Source: Paenibacillus alkalitolerans (lineage in GTDB: Bacteria; Bacillota; Bacilli; Paenibacillales; YIM-B00363). From it: 64,000 nt of DNA. Shown here piece after piece: positions 24,651 through 35,145 of this stretch. The notes below the pieces were generated by a model that was given only the letters and a program-made list of their open reading frames with translations, had not been told where the DNA came from and made no database searches. The number at the start of each line of letters is the position of its first letter. The stretch's first letter is position 1. The stretch spans positions 124,001 through 188,000 of the forward strand of contig NZ_JAEMXM010000007.1 of the NCBI RefSeq assembly GCF_016482785.1, read 5' to 3'. The translations under genes and the position numbers were made by a program.

Positions 24651-25323
24651 TGCATCAACAAGAAATGAACATGCACCGACTTATCGCAGTGCACGTCCGG
24701 TCGGTTAATATCACTTGCTGCCTAGACATATTTCCTCAAGATTGTTTTTAGTGCGGTTTCCAATTATGTATACATATTTACCGGTACGGAGGTTGCATAT
24801 ATTTTCCAATTATTTGACCGATGTTTCCTTTCATTTTCATCATCTGATGGTGCCACGACAGCGGCAATGCAGCCGACACACGTATAAAAACAGATCGCTT
24901 GATGAGCAATAGATACCATTAAGCGATCTGTTTTATGATGTTGGGCTATTTCACTATCGTATCCCGTTAGTTTAACCGTTGGTGGCGATTAGATGATTTG
25001 AATTTACAGGTGCAATACGATTTGTTCGCCAACGCCATATTTAAAAGCAGCACGGATATGAGAAATTCCTTGGCGAGAGCAGCACTGATGTATGACGAAA
25101 TTGCTGGGGAAAGAAAGCATTTCATCCCGTTCCCATGTAAACAATCTTTTCCTCCAAAGAAAAAGCTTACCCATCTTAGGGCAAGCCAATGAAACAACAT
25201 AATTGGTGGCTTACGGTAGTTTCGACGCTCTACAACTACGCCTACCACGCAAATATGGAAGGACAGCCGCATTCCTGGACCGCAGGCGCTTCCCTATTGT
25301 AAGCCGGGAGGCTTTTAATAAAC
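24651..25323. other. 673-bp stretch without a convincing gene
   Basis: Only the inverted repeat at 24887-24934 stands out. A 64-codon frame at 24998-25192 starts with TTG, has no ribosome binding site and no recognised similarity. It continues backward in frame to 24971 (Phe-Asn-Arg-Trp-Trp-Arg-Leu-Asp-Asp), which might be a relic of a larger gene. Confidence 0.5.
24887..24934. terminator. 14-bp perfect inverted repeat, bidirectional terminator
   Basis: AAAACAGATCGCTT (24887-24900) and AAGCGATCTGTTTT (24921-24934) are exact complements around a 20-nt loop, with T runs on both strands. It lies 237 bp past the LysR stop, far for its terminator, with no obvious gene on the other side. Confidence 0.65.
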
Positions 25324-27108
25324 TCATCCCGGCAGCTCCCGAAGCAATTGCAGGAACTCCTCGCCGTATTTCTCCAGCTTGGATCGGCCGACACCCTTCA
25401 CATTGAGCATTTCCAGTTCGGAGCGGGGCTGTGCCAGCGCCATTTCCCGAAGTGTGCTGTCGGCGAACACGACGTAAGGCGGCACGCGTTCCCGGTCGGC
25501 GATCCGCTTGCGCAGCGCGCGCAATTGCGCGAACAGCTCGTCGCCTTCATGCGATTTCCGCCGGATGCGCGGAGAGCGGCGGTACACCGTTTTCTCACCC
25601 TTCAGCACGTCAACCGCGGAAGAAAGCAGCCGAACGACCGGAAATTTGCCGTCGCTTAAACCCAGTATGCCGTCCGCCAGAAGCACTTGGAGCAAATCCA
25701 ATATCTCCTTCTCGGTCTTGTGACGGAGCAGTCCGTATGTGGGCAGCCGGTCGAATTTGAAATCCTTTACTTTCTGATTCGAGCTTCCCTTAAGCACTTG
25801 AGCGACCAATGTCATGCCGAAACGTTCGTTCATTCGCTTCACGCACGAACATATCATTTGCGCCTCTGTCGTGATATCTTCCAACTCGCTGTCGTCGCTG
25901 CAGTTGCCGCATCGGCCGCACGCCGCATCGCCGGGAGCATCCGAGAAATACGACAGCAAGTACGCCCGCAAACAAAGACGCGTCTGGCAATAGTCCGCCA
26001 TCCGCCGCAGACGGCGCAGCTCCATCGCCCGCCGTTCCGGCGACTCCACCGACTGCTCTATCAAATACTTCTGCGTAACGATATCCTGCGGCTGGAACAG
26101 CAGCACGCATTCCCCCGGCTCCCCGTCCCTGCCCGCGCGTCCCGCTTCTTGGTAATAGGCCTCCATGTTCTTCGGCATGTTCCAATGTATGACGTAACGC
26201 ACATTCGATTTGTCGATCCCCATGCCGAACGCGTTCGTGGCGATCATCACCCGCACATCGTCTTGCAGGAACGCCTGCTGCATTCGGCTTCGCTCGCCGT
26301 CACTCAGCCCCGCGTGATACTTGCCGGCAGCCACGCCCCAACCGTTAAGCATCGTGTGAAGCCTCTCCGCTTCCTTCCTCGTCGCCGTATATATAATGCC
26401 GGATTGATCCGCATGCTGCGCTAAATAGCGTCTTATATAATCCTCCCGATTCACGCCCCGCTCGACGCTGTACGTTAGGTTCGGACGGTCGAATCCGGTA
26501 ATGTGAACCGCAGGCATCCGCAAGCCGAGCAGCCGGACAATATCATGACGCACCTCTTCCGTAGCGGTGGCGGTATACGCCGCAACCCGCGGACGCGGTT
26601 GTATCCGCGAAATAAACGGTTCAAGCGCCAAATAGCTCGTACGGAAGTCATGCCCCCATTGCGACACGCAATGCGCTTCGTCGATCGCAACGAGCGATAT
26701 CGGAAGCGATGGAAGCAGCGTGGCGAATTGCTCCGATTCGAGACGCTCGGGCGCCACATAGAGCAATTTCAATTCGCCGCGAGACGCTTGTTGAAGAACC
26801 AGCTGCGTTTGTTTCCACGAAAGCGAACTGTTGAGGTATGCCGCAGGCACCCCGTATTCCCGCAAAGCGTCGACTTGATCCTTCATGAGTGAAATGAGCG
26901 GCGAAACGACAATGGCAATTCCGGGAAAAAGCAGCGCCGGTAGCTGATAGCAAATCGACTTTCCACCGCCGGTAGGCATGATGCCAAGCGTGTCCTTGCC
27001 CTGCAGCACATCTTGGACGATCTCGCGCTGCCCAGGGCGAAACTCGTTGTAACCGAATATATTTTTTAACGTTTGCGCTGCTTGCTGCATGAGCTCAACA
27101 GATGACAC
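25324..27108 (-). CDS. recQ: ATP-dependent DNA helicase RecQ
   Basis: A 594-residue 3'-5' helicase for recombination and fork repair. Helicase domain: Walker A PTGGGKSICYQ (about residues 45-55), DEAH box IDEAHCVSQWGHDFR and motif VI QEAGRAGRDG. The RecQ-Ct zinc cluster follows (CLRAYLL, then CGRCGNCSD), then a winged helix. A C-terminal HRDC domain begins LRALRKRIADRERVPPYVVF. The start is GTG 27108 with AAGGGG eight bases upstream. An intrinsic terminator and a repeat array lie upstream. Confidence 0.95.
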   Translation of the reverse strand: MSSVELMQQAAQTLKNIFGYNEFRPGQREIVQDVLQGKDTLGIMPTGGGKSICYQLPALLFPGIAIVVSPLISLMKDQVDALREYGVPAAYLNSSLSWKQTQLVLQQASRGELKLLYVAPERLESEQFATLLPSLPISLVAIDEAHCVSQWGHDFRTSYLALEPFISRIQPRPRVAAYTATATEEVRHDIVRLLGLRMPAVHITGFDRPNLTYSVERGVNREDYIRRYLAQHADQSGIIYTATRKEAERLHTMLNGWGVAAGKYHAGLSDGERSRMQQAFLQDDVRVMIATNAFGMGIDKSNVRYVIHWNMPKNMEAYYQEAGRAGRDGEPGECVLLFQPQDIVTQKYLIEQSVESPERRAMELRRLRRMADYCQTRLCLRAYLLSYFSDAPGDAACGRCGNCSDDSELEDITTEAQMICSCVKRMNERFGMTLVAQVLKGSSNQKVKDFKFDRLPTYGLLRHKTEKEILDLLQVLLADGILGLSDGKFPVVRLLSSAVDVLKGEKTVYRRSPRIRRKSHEGDELFAQLRALRKRIADRERVPPYVVFADSTLREMALAQPRSELEMLNVKGVGRSKLEKYGEEFLQLLRELPG

Positions 27109-27125
27109 TGAAATACCCCTTCCGG

Positions 27126-27154
27126 AAAAAGAAAGCTTCTATCTTAGCAGAAGC
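27126..27154 (-). terminator. intrinsic terminator upstream of recQ
   Basis: On the minus strand GCTTCT-GCTAAGAT-AGAAGC is followed by TTTCTTTTT. It would end transcripts coming through the repeat array from minJ before recQ. Confidence 0.7.
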
Positions 27155-27158
27155 ATCC

Positions 27159-27490
27159 CTTGTTTCACCTCGGCACAACGTGGTTCATCCGTGAACCACC
27201 GTGTTTCATTGTGAAACAAGCGCTACCGTATAACGTATCGCTTGTTTCACCTCGGCACAACGTGGTTCATCCGTGAACCACCGTGTTTCATTGTGAAACA
27301 AGCGCTACCGCATAACCGCCTTTTGTTTCACCTCGGCACAACGTGGTTCATCCGTGAACCACCGTGTTTCATTGTGAAACAAGCGCTACCGTATAGCCGC
27401 CTCTTGTTTCACCTCGGCACAACGTGGTTCATCCGTGAACCACCGTGTTTCATTGTGAAACAAGCGCTATCGTTTAACCGCCACTGGTTT
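27159..27490. repeat. four and a half tandem copies of an 81-82 bp palindromic unit
   Basis: TGTTTCACctcgg starts at 27161, 27243, 27324 and 27405, and a degraded copy begins near 27485. Each unit nests three foldbacks: TGGTTCA-TCCG-TGAACCA, TGTTTCA-TTG-TGAAACA, and an outer CTTGTTTCAC/GTGAAACAAG pairing that spans the unit. Copies differ mainly in the last 10-15 bases. The sequence is unrelated to the 83-bp repeat at 11253-11585, although the period is nearly the same. Confidence 0.9.
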
Positions 27491-27576
27491 CACTTCGCAC
27501 GAAGCGGGTACGTCCTATTGCGGAAGCGGCCCAGGTCTAGATCCTGTTCTATATCCGGATTCTCATACGCATCCGG

Positions 27577-28893
27577 TCACATGCCGACCGTCGTGTCCGG
27601 CCTGGAGCCGCTCGCACCCGCACCGGCTGCTCCGGCCCCTCCCGCCCGGCGCGGGCGAAGGAACGAGAACAACCCGCCGCCGCGCGACTCCGCGTAATAA
27701 AAAGCCTCTTCATCCGGGCACAGGATGAGTCCCAGCTGGTGGTGCTCGTTAGCGAACAGCGCCCGTTGCAAAAATCTGCTGTGACCGTCGCGGTTGAGCA
27801 CCTCCAGCTTCGTGAACGCCGGGTTGAGCCGCAGCGCGGCGTGCAGATCGGCCTTGCCGGACACCCGCTGGCCGTTCACTTTGTGCACGATCTCCCCTGG
27901 CTCGATGATAAGCGCCGCCGCCGGAGACCCCGGCAGCACGGCGAGTACCTTCAGTCCCCGATCGTCGTGCACGAAATAAGGGCTGCCGCGCTTCTCGTCC
28001 ATGCGGCCCGCCGCATGAACGAGCTCATGCAGCCCGGCGCAGCATACGGCGGCAAGCGCAGCGACGACCGCCGAACCCGGCGCAAGAGCGGACACCGCAG
28101 CGAGCGCCGCGCAGGCGAGCCCGTACAGCGCCAGCCTCCGGCCGTTTCGGCGTGCCGCAGAAGCCGGCAGCTGCCTTGTCGTCATCGCGTTGAAGCCGAT
28201 GACGACCGGGAAGGCGAGCACCGTCCACCCGCCTTCCCACAAGGAACCGCCGAGCAGCGGCTGCCAAGGCAACGACAAACCGCCGCCCGCGGCATCCAGC
28301 GGTACGAGCATCAGCATCGGCACCGGCCAAAATCCTTGCAGATGAAATCCTCCGACCATCTTGCCGCGCTTGCCTTCATAGAAGAGCGGCGTCGCCAACC
28401 GCCCGCCGCTGCGGGCCGCCAATCCCGCTTCCGCCAAATGCAGCAAAGCGACGAATGCAAGCACAGACGGCATGTGAACTTGAAGCAGCTCCTCGCGCAA
28501 TAACACTAATCCTCCCGGCATCGAAACATCGGCCGCGAGATACGCAACCGCTTGCAGAATTCCGAGGACGCCCGCCGCATAAGCAAAGCATAAAAACCGC
28601 ACGCGTATGACCGATAATAACAAAGCTATAATCCAAAGCATTAACAAAACGGCAGGGGATAATACGGCTCCAATGAATGCGAACACGACGGTGCTCGCCG
28701 CGCCGGCGGCCGCTCCCCAAACGACGATGCGCCACAGCTCGCTTTGCCACGAGTGCAGCCGTACCGAAAACAACCGGCGCTCCATAGCGATCTGCTTGCG
28801 AAGCTGCCAGAAGACAAACAGAATCGAAAGGTAATAAAAGGGCGACGTCCATAACGCGGCGAAAGCGCGTCCCCAATACGCCAGCATGTCCAT
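27577..28893 (-). CDS. minJ: MinJ-like membrane protein with C-terminal PDZ domain
   Basis: A 438-residue protein with about eight hydrophobic segments in its N-terminal two thirds. A PDZ domain lies at residues about 305-405 (LKVLAVLPGSPAAALIIEPG, then IVHKVNGQRVSGKADLHAAL). A Gly/Ala/Pro-rich tail ends the protein. In B. subtilis MinJ bridges DivIVA and MinD at the septum and lies directly after ctpB, as here. Position and architecture support the name, although sequence similarity was not measured. A terminator lies between ctpB and this gene, so it may have its own promoter or depend on read-through. Confidence 0.75.
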   Translation of the reverse strand: MDMLAYWGRAFAALWTSPFYYLSILFVFWQLRKQIAMERRLFSVRLHSWQSELWRIVVWGAAAGAASTVVFAFIGAVLSPAVLLMLWIIALLLSVIRVRFLCFAYAAGVLGILQAVAYLAADVSMPGGLVLLREELLQVHMPSVLAFVALLHLAEAGLAARSGGRLATPLFYEGKRGKMVGGFHLQGFWPVPMLMLVPLDAAGGGLSLPWQPLLGGSLWEGGWTVLAFPVVIGFNAMTTRQLPASAARRNGRRLALYGLACAALAAVSALAPGSAVVAALAAVCCAGLHELVHAAGRMDEKRGSPYFVHDDRGLKVLAVLPGSPAAALIIEPGEIVHKVNGQRVSGKADLHAALRLNPAFTKLEVLNRDGHSRFLQRALFANEHHQLGLILCPDEEAFYYAESRGGGLFSFLRPRRAGGAGAAGAGASGSRPDTTVGM

Positions 28894-28928
28894 ATGTCAA
28901 AACTCCCGGATTCATAATAGTTAGATAG

Positions 28929-28960
28929 AAAAAGGAAGGCCGGAACCGTCCGGCCTTCCT
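28929..28960 (-). terminator. intrinsic terminator after ctpB
   Basis: AGGAAGGCCGG (28933-28943) and CCGGCCTTCCT (28950-28960) form a perfect 11-bp stem. On the minus strand TTTTT follows. Confidence 0.9.
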
Positions 28961-29000
28961 CTTCTTATTCGACGTTGCGACTTTGCTTTCCTTCCTCGGG

Positions 29001-30506
29001 TTATAGCATTTTCTGGATTTGTTCCAGCGCGGCCTTCAGCTGCTTGTCGTTGGCCGGATCGAGGTACTCCCGGATCACATACTGCTCCAGCATGCCCGCC
29101 GTTTCGCCGTCGACGATGCCGCTTTCCTCCAAGCCCGCGTCCCGCTGGAACGCACGGACCGCCTTAACCGTCGAATCGTTGAAGTACCCGTCGGACCTGC
29201 CGGGCTCGAAGCCGAGACCTTTCAAAATAGCCTGCACGTTCTTTACTTCATCGCCCGCCATGTCGAACTTCAATACATGATCCTTGGGGATTGCGACCGC
29301 TTCGAACAACGAGGCTTGTTCCACTAAAATATCGGGCGCGATGCCCTGCTTGTTGATCGTGTCTCCGTCCGGGGTGAGCCATTTGGCAATCGTCAGCTTG
29401 ACGCCCGTGCCGTCTTTCATCTGTACCGTCGTTTGGACCAAGCCTTTGCCGAACGTCGTTTCGCCGACCAATACGCCGCCGGCCGATTCCTTAATGGCCG
29501 CTCCCAAAATTTCCGAAGCGCTTGCCGACCCTTTATTGATCAACACGACGACCGGGTACGATTTGCCTTTCCCTTTCGATTCCGTCTTCTCCCGCTTGCC
29601 GTTCTTGTATTCCATGTGCATGATCGTCCCGCCTTTCGGCACGAACTGCTCGGCGATCGACTGCACGGAGGACACGACGCCTCCGGGGTTGTTCCGCACA
29701 TCGATAATAAGAGCTTTCATGCCTTTGGACTCGAGCCGCTTCAGCTCTTCGGCAAACCGGTCGGACGTATTCACGGCAAATTGGTTGATGTCGATCTTGC
29801 CGATGGAATGCTCGAGCATCTCCGCATATACGGTCTCCAACTTGATATCGTCCCGAACGACGATGATGTCGATCGGCTCCGGCGAGCCCTTGCGAAGCAC
29901 GCGGAGCTTCGCTTGCGTGCCTTTCGGCCCGCGAATTTTATCGACAGCGTCGTGCAAATCCAGCCCCTCAAGAGACTCGCCGTTGACGGACAGAATAATA
30001 TCTCCGGGCAGAATGCCCGCCCGCTCCGCGGGGGTGTTCTTCTGCGGCGCGACAACTACGATGTTGCCGTCCTGAACGGTGACGTCCGCCCCTATGCCGG
30101 TGAACGAAGAATTGATATGCTCGGAGAACGCCTCGATTTCCTCTTTATCCAGGTACTCGGAGTACGGATCGCCCAAAGCGGCGACCAGCCCGTCCAACGC
30201 GCCGTCGGCCAACGCCTCCCGGTCGACGTTGTCGATAAAGCGGCTGTTGATCAGCTCGAATACCGTCGATATTTTCGACAGCTCCTTCTCGGTCATTCCG
30301 GAGGAACCCGAACCGCCCGATTCACCCGGCAGTTCCGATCGGCCGGATTGTTCTGCGGAACCGCCTCCCAATATCGACGCGGCTTCCCTTACATCCCGGG
30401 TAAGAGTCCGGGTGTCGAGCGAACCTGTAACCGTAAGCGTCAAAATGCTGCCGGCAAATAACGCCAGCAGCACAAACGCAACAACCGTACGGCCTTTAAA
30501 CACCAT
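29001..30506 (-). CDS. ctpB: carboxyl-terminal processing peptidase CtpB, S41A family
   Basis: A secreted or membrane-tethered serine protease of about 501 residues. Layout: N-terminal transmembrane signal anchor (VVAFVLLALFAGSILTLTV), Gly/Ser linker, tail-binding helices, PDZ domain (about 135-215), S41 catalytic domain, and a C-terminal PG_binding_1 domain (about 415-475). The Ser/Lys dyad is Ser329 in GSASASEIL and Lys354 in TFGKGLV, 25 residues apart as in B. subtilis CtpB, which cleaves SpoIVFA during sporulation. The frame opens at GTG 30512; ATG 30506 is better spaced from AAGGTGG. It follows the ftsEX-M23 genes on the same strand. Confidence 0.9.
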   Translation of the reverse strand: MVFKGRTVVAFVLLALFAGSILTLTVTGSLDTRTLTRDVREAASILGGGSAEQSGRSELPGESGGSGSSGMTEKELSKISTVFELINSRFIDNVDREALADGALDGLVAALGDPYSEYLDKEEIEAFSEHINSSFTGIGADVTVQDGNIVVVAPQKNTPAERAGILPGDIILSVNGESLEGLDLHDAVDKIRGPKGTQAKLRVLRKGSPEPIDIIVVRDDIKLETVYAEMLEHSIGKIDINQFAVNTSDRFAEELKRLESKGMKALIIDVRNNPGGVVSSVQSIAEQFVPKGGTIMHMEYKNGKREKTESKGKGKSYPVVVLINKGSASASEILGAAIKESAGGVLVGETTFGKGLVQTTVQMKDGTGVKLTIAKWLTPDGDTINKQGIAPDILVEQASLFEAVAIPKDHVLKFDMAGDEVKNVQAILKGLGFEPGRSDGYFNDSTVKAVRAFQRDAGLEESGIVDGETAGMLEQYVIREYLDPANDKQLKAALEQIQKML

Positions 30507-30589
30507 GCGCACCCACCACCTTATTTATCTCGCCGGCGAATCCGTTCAATACTAAATAAGCATATGCAAGGCCTGTACATCTTATGAAA

Positions 30590-31798
30590 TTATTTTCTCA
30601 AATACGGTAACGGGTCAACCGACTCGTTGTTCACATATACTCCGAAATGAAGGTGGTTGCCGGTGGAATTGCCGGTTGAGCCGACTTCGGCGATTTTTTC
30701 GCCGCGCGAGACTTCATCTCCGACCTTCACTTTGATGCCGCCGGACCGGATGTGCGCGTACAGCGTGCGGAACCCTTCTTTATGCTCGATGATGACGCAA
30801 TTTCCGTATCCGCCGTACCACTGCGCCAGAATGACGGTTCCGGATTCCGCGGCCACGATCTTCGTTCCGTTCGGCGCGCCGATGTCCACACCGGAATGCG
30901 TATGCTTTTTCCTCGTAATCGGGTGAACCCTCGTTCCCCAAGGGGATGTGATAAGATCGCTGGAAGGAACCGGCCACTCCAGCTTTCCGCCCTTATATTT
31001 CGCGGTTTTCTTTTTCTTGTTTTTATTCTTTATCTCTTGCTGCTTCTTGATGAGCGTGCTCTGTTTATCCGCCAAAAGCAGCAGTTGTTTCTCTTGCTCT
31101 GCGGTCAACTCTTCCAGATCTTCTTCTTTCGTTTCAAGCGACGCTATGGCGACTTCGCGGTTTTCCCGCTTCCGCTCCAGCGTCTTCTTAAGGTCCGCCG
31201 TCTGCGCCAGCAGCTGGCTGACGTAGTCGAGCTGTGCGGTGATGTCCTGTTTCTTCCGCTCCACCGTCTGCTTGTCCATAATATTTAAAGCCAAAATTTC
31301 CTTATCCTGCTCGACGATCGATTGGATCGCATTCAACCGGTCTAAGAAGTCTACGAAACTGGTGGAACTTAGCAGCACATCAAGATAGTTCACGAAACCG
31401 TTCATATACAGCAGCTGAAGCCGCGACTTTAGCAGCGCATCCCGGCTCTCGACGCGCTGCTGCGCTTCCTCGAGCTCCTTCGTCGTGTGGACGAGATTCG
31501 TCTCCACATCGTTCACTTGCTTATTCAGCCGGGACAGCTTCGCGCTCGTCGAGTCGATCTCTTTCTGCAGCTGCGACAATTGGGAAGAATATTGTTCCTT
31601 CTGTTCTTTTATTCTCTTAATCTCTTGTTTCGCCGCATTTTCCAATTCTTCGGCCTTCTTCATCTCGCGCTTGACTCTGTTCAATTCTTGGGTGATTTTC
31701 TCCAGCTCCGAGGCGGCCAATACTTCCGTTCCGGGGATCGCGATCGACGAAAAAGCCACCGACACCGCCACCGTTAACGGCAATAGGAACCGTTTCAC
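30590..31798 (-). CDS. murein hydrolase activator, EnvC/PcsB-like M23 (LytM) protein
   Basis: A 402-residue exported protein. A signal peptide (MKRFLLPLTVAVSVAFSSIA) is followed by long coiled coils (residues about 30-250, rich in Lys/Glu/Gln heptads) and a C-terminal LytM/M23 domain with HSGVDIG and HLHFGVYV, the zinc-binding histidines and aspartate. All three metal ligands are present, so it may be an active endopeptidase rather than only an activator. Coiled-coil plus hydrolase is the design of proteins gated by FtsEX (EnvC, PcsB, CwlO). Its gene starts 14 bp after ftsX. The start is GTG after GGGAGG. Confidence 0.9.
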   Translation of the reverse strand: MKRFLLPLTVAVSVAFSSIAIPGTEVLAASELEKITQELNRVKREMKKAEELENAAKQEIKRIKEQKEQYSSQLSQLQKEIDSTSAKLSRLNKQVNDVETNLVHTTKELEEAQQRVESRDALLKSRLQLLYMNGFVNYLDVLLSSTSFVDFLDRLNAIQSIVEQDKEILALNIMDKQTVERKKQDITAQLDYVSQLLAQTADLKKTLERKRENREVAIASLETKEEDLEELTAEQEKQLLLLADKQSTLIKKQQEIKNKNKKKKTAKYKGGKLEWPVPSSDLITSPWGTRVHPITRKKHTHSGVDIGAPNGTKIVAAESGTVILAQWYGGYGNCVIIEHKEGFRTLYAHIRSGGIKVKVGDEVSRGEKIAEVGSTGNSTGNHLHFGVYVNNESVDPLPYLRK

Positions 31799-31812
31799 TT
31801 GGGCAAGCCTCC

Positions 31813-32719
31813 CTACACTTTCAAAAATTTACGGACGGACAGCATGCTGCCCCAAACACCGATGACAAAACCGATTCCGATCAAGAGACCCGCCAGTACC
31901 GACGCCACTTCGGACAGCGGCAGCAGCGCGATTTGCAGCAGGCCGAGCTCCATCTTCGTCAAAGAAATAAGTTGATAGTAGCAGATAAATAGTATCGCTA
32001 CCGGAATGACGGAACCGATTATACCGAGCAGGGCGCCTTCGATGAAAAACGGCCATCTGATAAACCCGTTCGTCGCGCCGACCAGCTTCATGATGGCGAT
32101 CTCGCGGCGTCTGGCGACTATGGTGATCTTAATCGTGTTCGCGATCAGGAACATCGACATCAACGCCAGGCCGCCTACAAGAATCAAACCGACGTTGCGC
32201 ACGATATCCGTCACTTTAAACAGCGTCCTTACCGTATCCGCGCCGTAATTCACTTCCATTATCGGCGGCGGATCCCGGCCTTCGTTAAGCGCCAAGATGC
32301 TGTTCGCCACGGCGTCGATCGTTCTCGGTTCGTAAACCTCCACGGTGAACGAGTCCGGCAGCGGATTGTTGTCGCCTTCCTGGCCTTCAAGCAATTCTTT
32401 GCCTTCCTCGCCCAACCGATCCTTGAGAAACTCGAGTCCCTCTTCTTTCGAGACGAATTCGGACCGCTTTACTCCATCAATGCTGTTAATCTCGTTTTGC
32501 AGCTTGGGCACATCCGAACGCTGAAAGTTTGTATCCAGATAAACCCGGATCTCCACTTCGTCCTCGATGTCCTCCGTCATCTTGTTCACATTCATCGCCA
32601 CGACCATAAACACGCCCAAGATGAACAAGGAGATCGAGATGGCGCTGATCGAGGCGAAAGACATCCATCCGTTGCGCCAAATACTGCGGAACCCTTCGCG
32701 GAAATGACGGCCGATCGTA

Positions 32720-32730
<11 letters not shown>
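31813..32730 (-). CDS. ftsX: permease-like cell division protein FtsX
   Basis: A 305-residue membrane protein with the FtsX layout. One transmembrane helix (about 24-45) is followed by an extracellular loop (about 50-165) that contacts the hydrolase, then three helices toward the C-terminus. The sequence NTIKITIVARRREIAIMKLV precedes the FtsX C-terminal domain. With FtsE it transmits ATP hydrolysis to peptidoglycan hydrolases outside the cell. Its start lies inside the end of ftsE (11-bp overlap), indicating translational coupling. Confidence 0.95.
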
Positions 32731-33406
<676 letters not shown>

Positions 33407-33619
33407 AACAATCACTCCTGTTTGCTCATGAGAACCATTTCGACAAAAGACGCGAAAATCCTCCAGTTAATTACGCTTTTCAACAACATGTAACATTCTA
33501 GCATCATTTTTTAGTCGAAAGGCCGATTATGGCCAAAAGTTGCGAAGTAAAATTTGGCATTTGCTACATATACATGTGTAAAAGTGATTTTGCAAAAATC
33601 GCAGCAAAGAGGTGCGCCG

Positions 33620-35116
33620 ATGAAAACATGGTCTTTGCGGGCAATCGTTTTTTTATTGCTTTTGGGAATGTCGTCCGTTGCGGCGGTCGCGATATGGGGT
33701 TCATCCGGCAAACTGCCCGGCGGAATGTCGGTTTCCGGTTGGGACATCGGCGGATTGACCGTTTCGGAGTTCGATGCGGGTTTGAAGGAAAAGGTTCGAG
33801 CGTTGGCCGCAGCGAAGGTGACGCTTCGCCTTGCGTCGCCCGGGCGGGCTGCCGAGGAGCGAACGGCCTCGCTCGGCGAGCTGGGATTGCAGCTCAATGC
33901 GGACGCTTTGCGGACGGAAATCGCTTCGATGAGCGAGGGAAGCTTATGGGAGAAGGCGGTTCGCCGGTGGGAATGGCGCGGCAGGGAGCTGACGCTGCGA
34001 GTCGGGTTGAACAAGCGCGTCTTCGAAGAGAAGGTGCAGTCGATGTGGCCGGAGATATATTCGGTACAGCCGGTCGATGCCCGGCGCGAGATCACGGCTT
34101 ACGATACAGTCAAATATGTGCCCGGACGGACCGCGACGCGCATTGAGACGGATGCGCTCCGCCAAGAGGTTGCTTATGCGCTGGAAGGCGCCGCCTCCGG
34201 TTCGGTTCTCGTGCCCGGCGGCGCCGACCCGGAATCGTTCGTCGCCCGCAGGCTGTTTAGCTCGGCGGTACAGCCGATTGCCGTGGATATGCCATTGTTC
34301 GAATTGGAACCGGAGGTGACGGTCGAATCGCTGCGCGCGGAGGGCGTCGAACGGTTGATCGCAAAGTTCAGCACCTCCTTCGCCGCGAGCGCCGAAGGCC
34401 GCAAACACAACGTGCGGTCCACCGCGGCCGTCGTCAACGACACTTTGCTGCCTCCCGGCGGCGTATTCGATTACGGCAAAGTGATTGCCGAGACGAAGAA
34501 ACGGTTCGGTTTCCGGGAAGCGCCCGTCATATTCAACGGCAAGCTTGTTCCCGGCATAGGCGGCGGCATTTGCCAGGTGTCGACGACGCTGTATAACGCC
34601 GTGCTTCGCGCCGGGCTGGAAATCGTGGAGAGGCGCAACCACTCGCTGCCGATCGGGTACGCTCCGATGGGGCAGGATGCGACGTTCTCGAGCGGGTACA
34701 TCAATTTCAAGTGGCGCAATTCTACCGGCAAGCATCTTCTCATTCGTACGGAATCCGAGGGCGGTGTTCTGACCGTAAAGCTGTTCGGTTCGACGCCGAA
34801 GAACGTCTCGTACGAAATCAAGTCGGTAACGGTGAAGACGATCGAGCCGCCCGTCAAATACGTGAAGAATCCTTCGCTCGCGAAAGGAACGGTGAAGCTG
34901 CTGCAGCAAGGCAAACCGGGGTATGTCGTCGAGACGTACCGTTATAAGAAGGTAGACGGGAAAGTCGTCGGCAGGGAAAAGTTATCCCGCGACACGTACA
35001 AAGCGCAGCCGACGCTGTACGCCTCTAACGCCGGCGGCGCCGCACCCGGTCCGGGCAGCAGCGGTAGCGGCAGCGGGATCGTCGAGGACGGCGTGATGGG
35101 TCCGGTGTTCGATTGA
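33620..35116 (+). CDS. VanW family protein with C-terminal G5 domain
   Basis: A 498-residue cell-envelope protein. A signal anchor (about residues 8-28) is followed by one or two YoaR-like putative peptidoglycan-binding domains. The VanW domain occupies about 255-390 (GIGGGICQVSTTLYNAVL, ERRNHSLPIGY, SSGYINFKWRN). A G5 domain follows (about 400-465) and a Gly/Ser tail. Domain partners point to cell-wall binding, and the VanW function is unknown. The frame opens at 33554, but ATG 33620 follows AAAGAGGTG and starts a proper signal anchor. It diverges from ftsE. Confidence 0.88.
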   Translation: MKTWSLRAIVFLLLLGMSSVAAVAIWGSSGKLPGGMSVSGWDIGGLTVSEFDAGLKEKVRALAAAKVTLRLASPGRAAEERTASLGELGLQLNADALRTEIASMSEGSLWEKAVRRWEWRGRELTLRVGLNKRVFEEKVQSMWPEIYSVQPVDARREITAYDTVKYVPGRTATRIETDALRQEVAYALEGAASGSVLVPGGADPESFVARRLFSSAVQPIAVDMPLFELEPEVTVESLRAEGVERLIAKFSTSFAASAEGRKHNVRSTAAVVNDTLLPPGGVFDYGKVIAETKKRFGFREAPVIFNGKLVPGIGGGICQVSTTLYNAVLRAGLEIVERRNHSLPIGYAPMGQDATFSSGYINFKWRNSTGKHLLIRTESEGGVLTVKLFGSTPKNVSYEIKSVTVKTIEPPVKYVKNPSLAKGTVKLLQQGKPGYVVETYRYKKVDGKVVGREKLSRDTYKAQPTLYASNAGGAAPGPGSSGSGSGIVEDGVMGPVFD

Positions 35117-35145
35117 GCGGGGTAGGCTGTTGCTCGTACGAAATG

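Larger units (their letters stand above)
27109..27576. other. intergenic stretch with terminator and repeat array
   Basis: Between recQ and minJ I see only the terminator (27126-27154) and the tandem palindromic repeats (27159-27490). The long plus-strand frame through them merely translates the repeat and is not a gene. Confidence 0.7.

Noticed and set aside
24998-25192. 64-codon frame in the LysR-recQ gap
   Set aside because: TTG start without a ribosome site and no recognisable family; mentioned only as a possible gene relic.
27242-27697. Plus-strand reading frame of 151 codons with a repeated peptide
   Set aside because: It is only the translation of the tandem palindromic repeat, lacks a ribosome binding site and runs into the end of minJ on the other strand.
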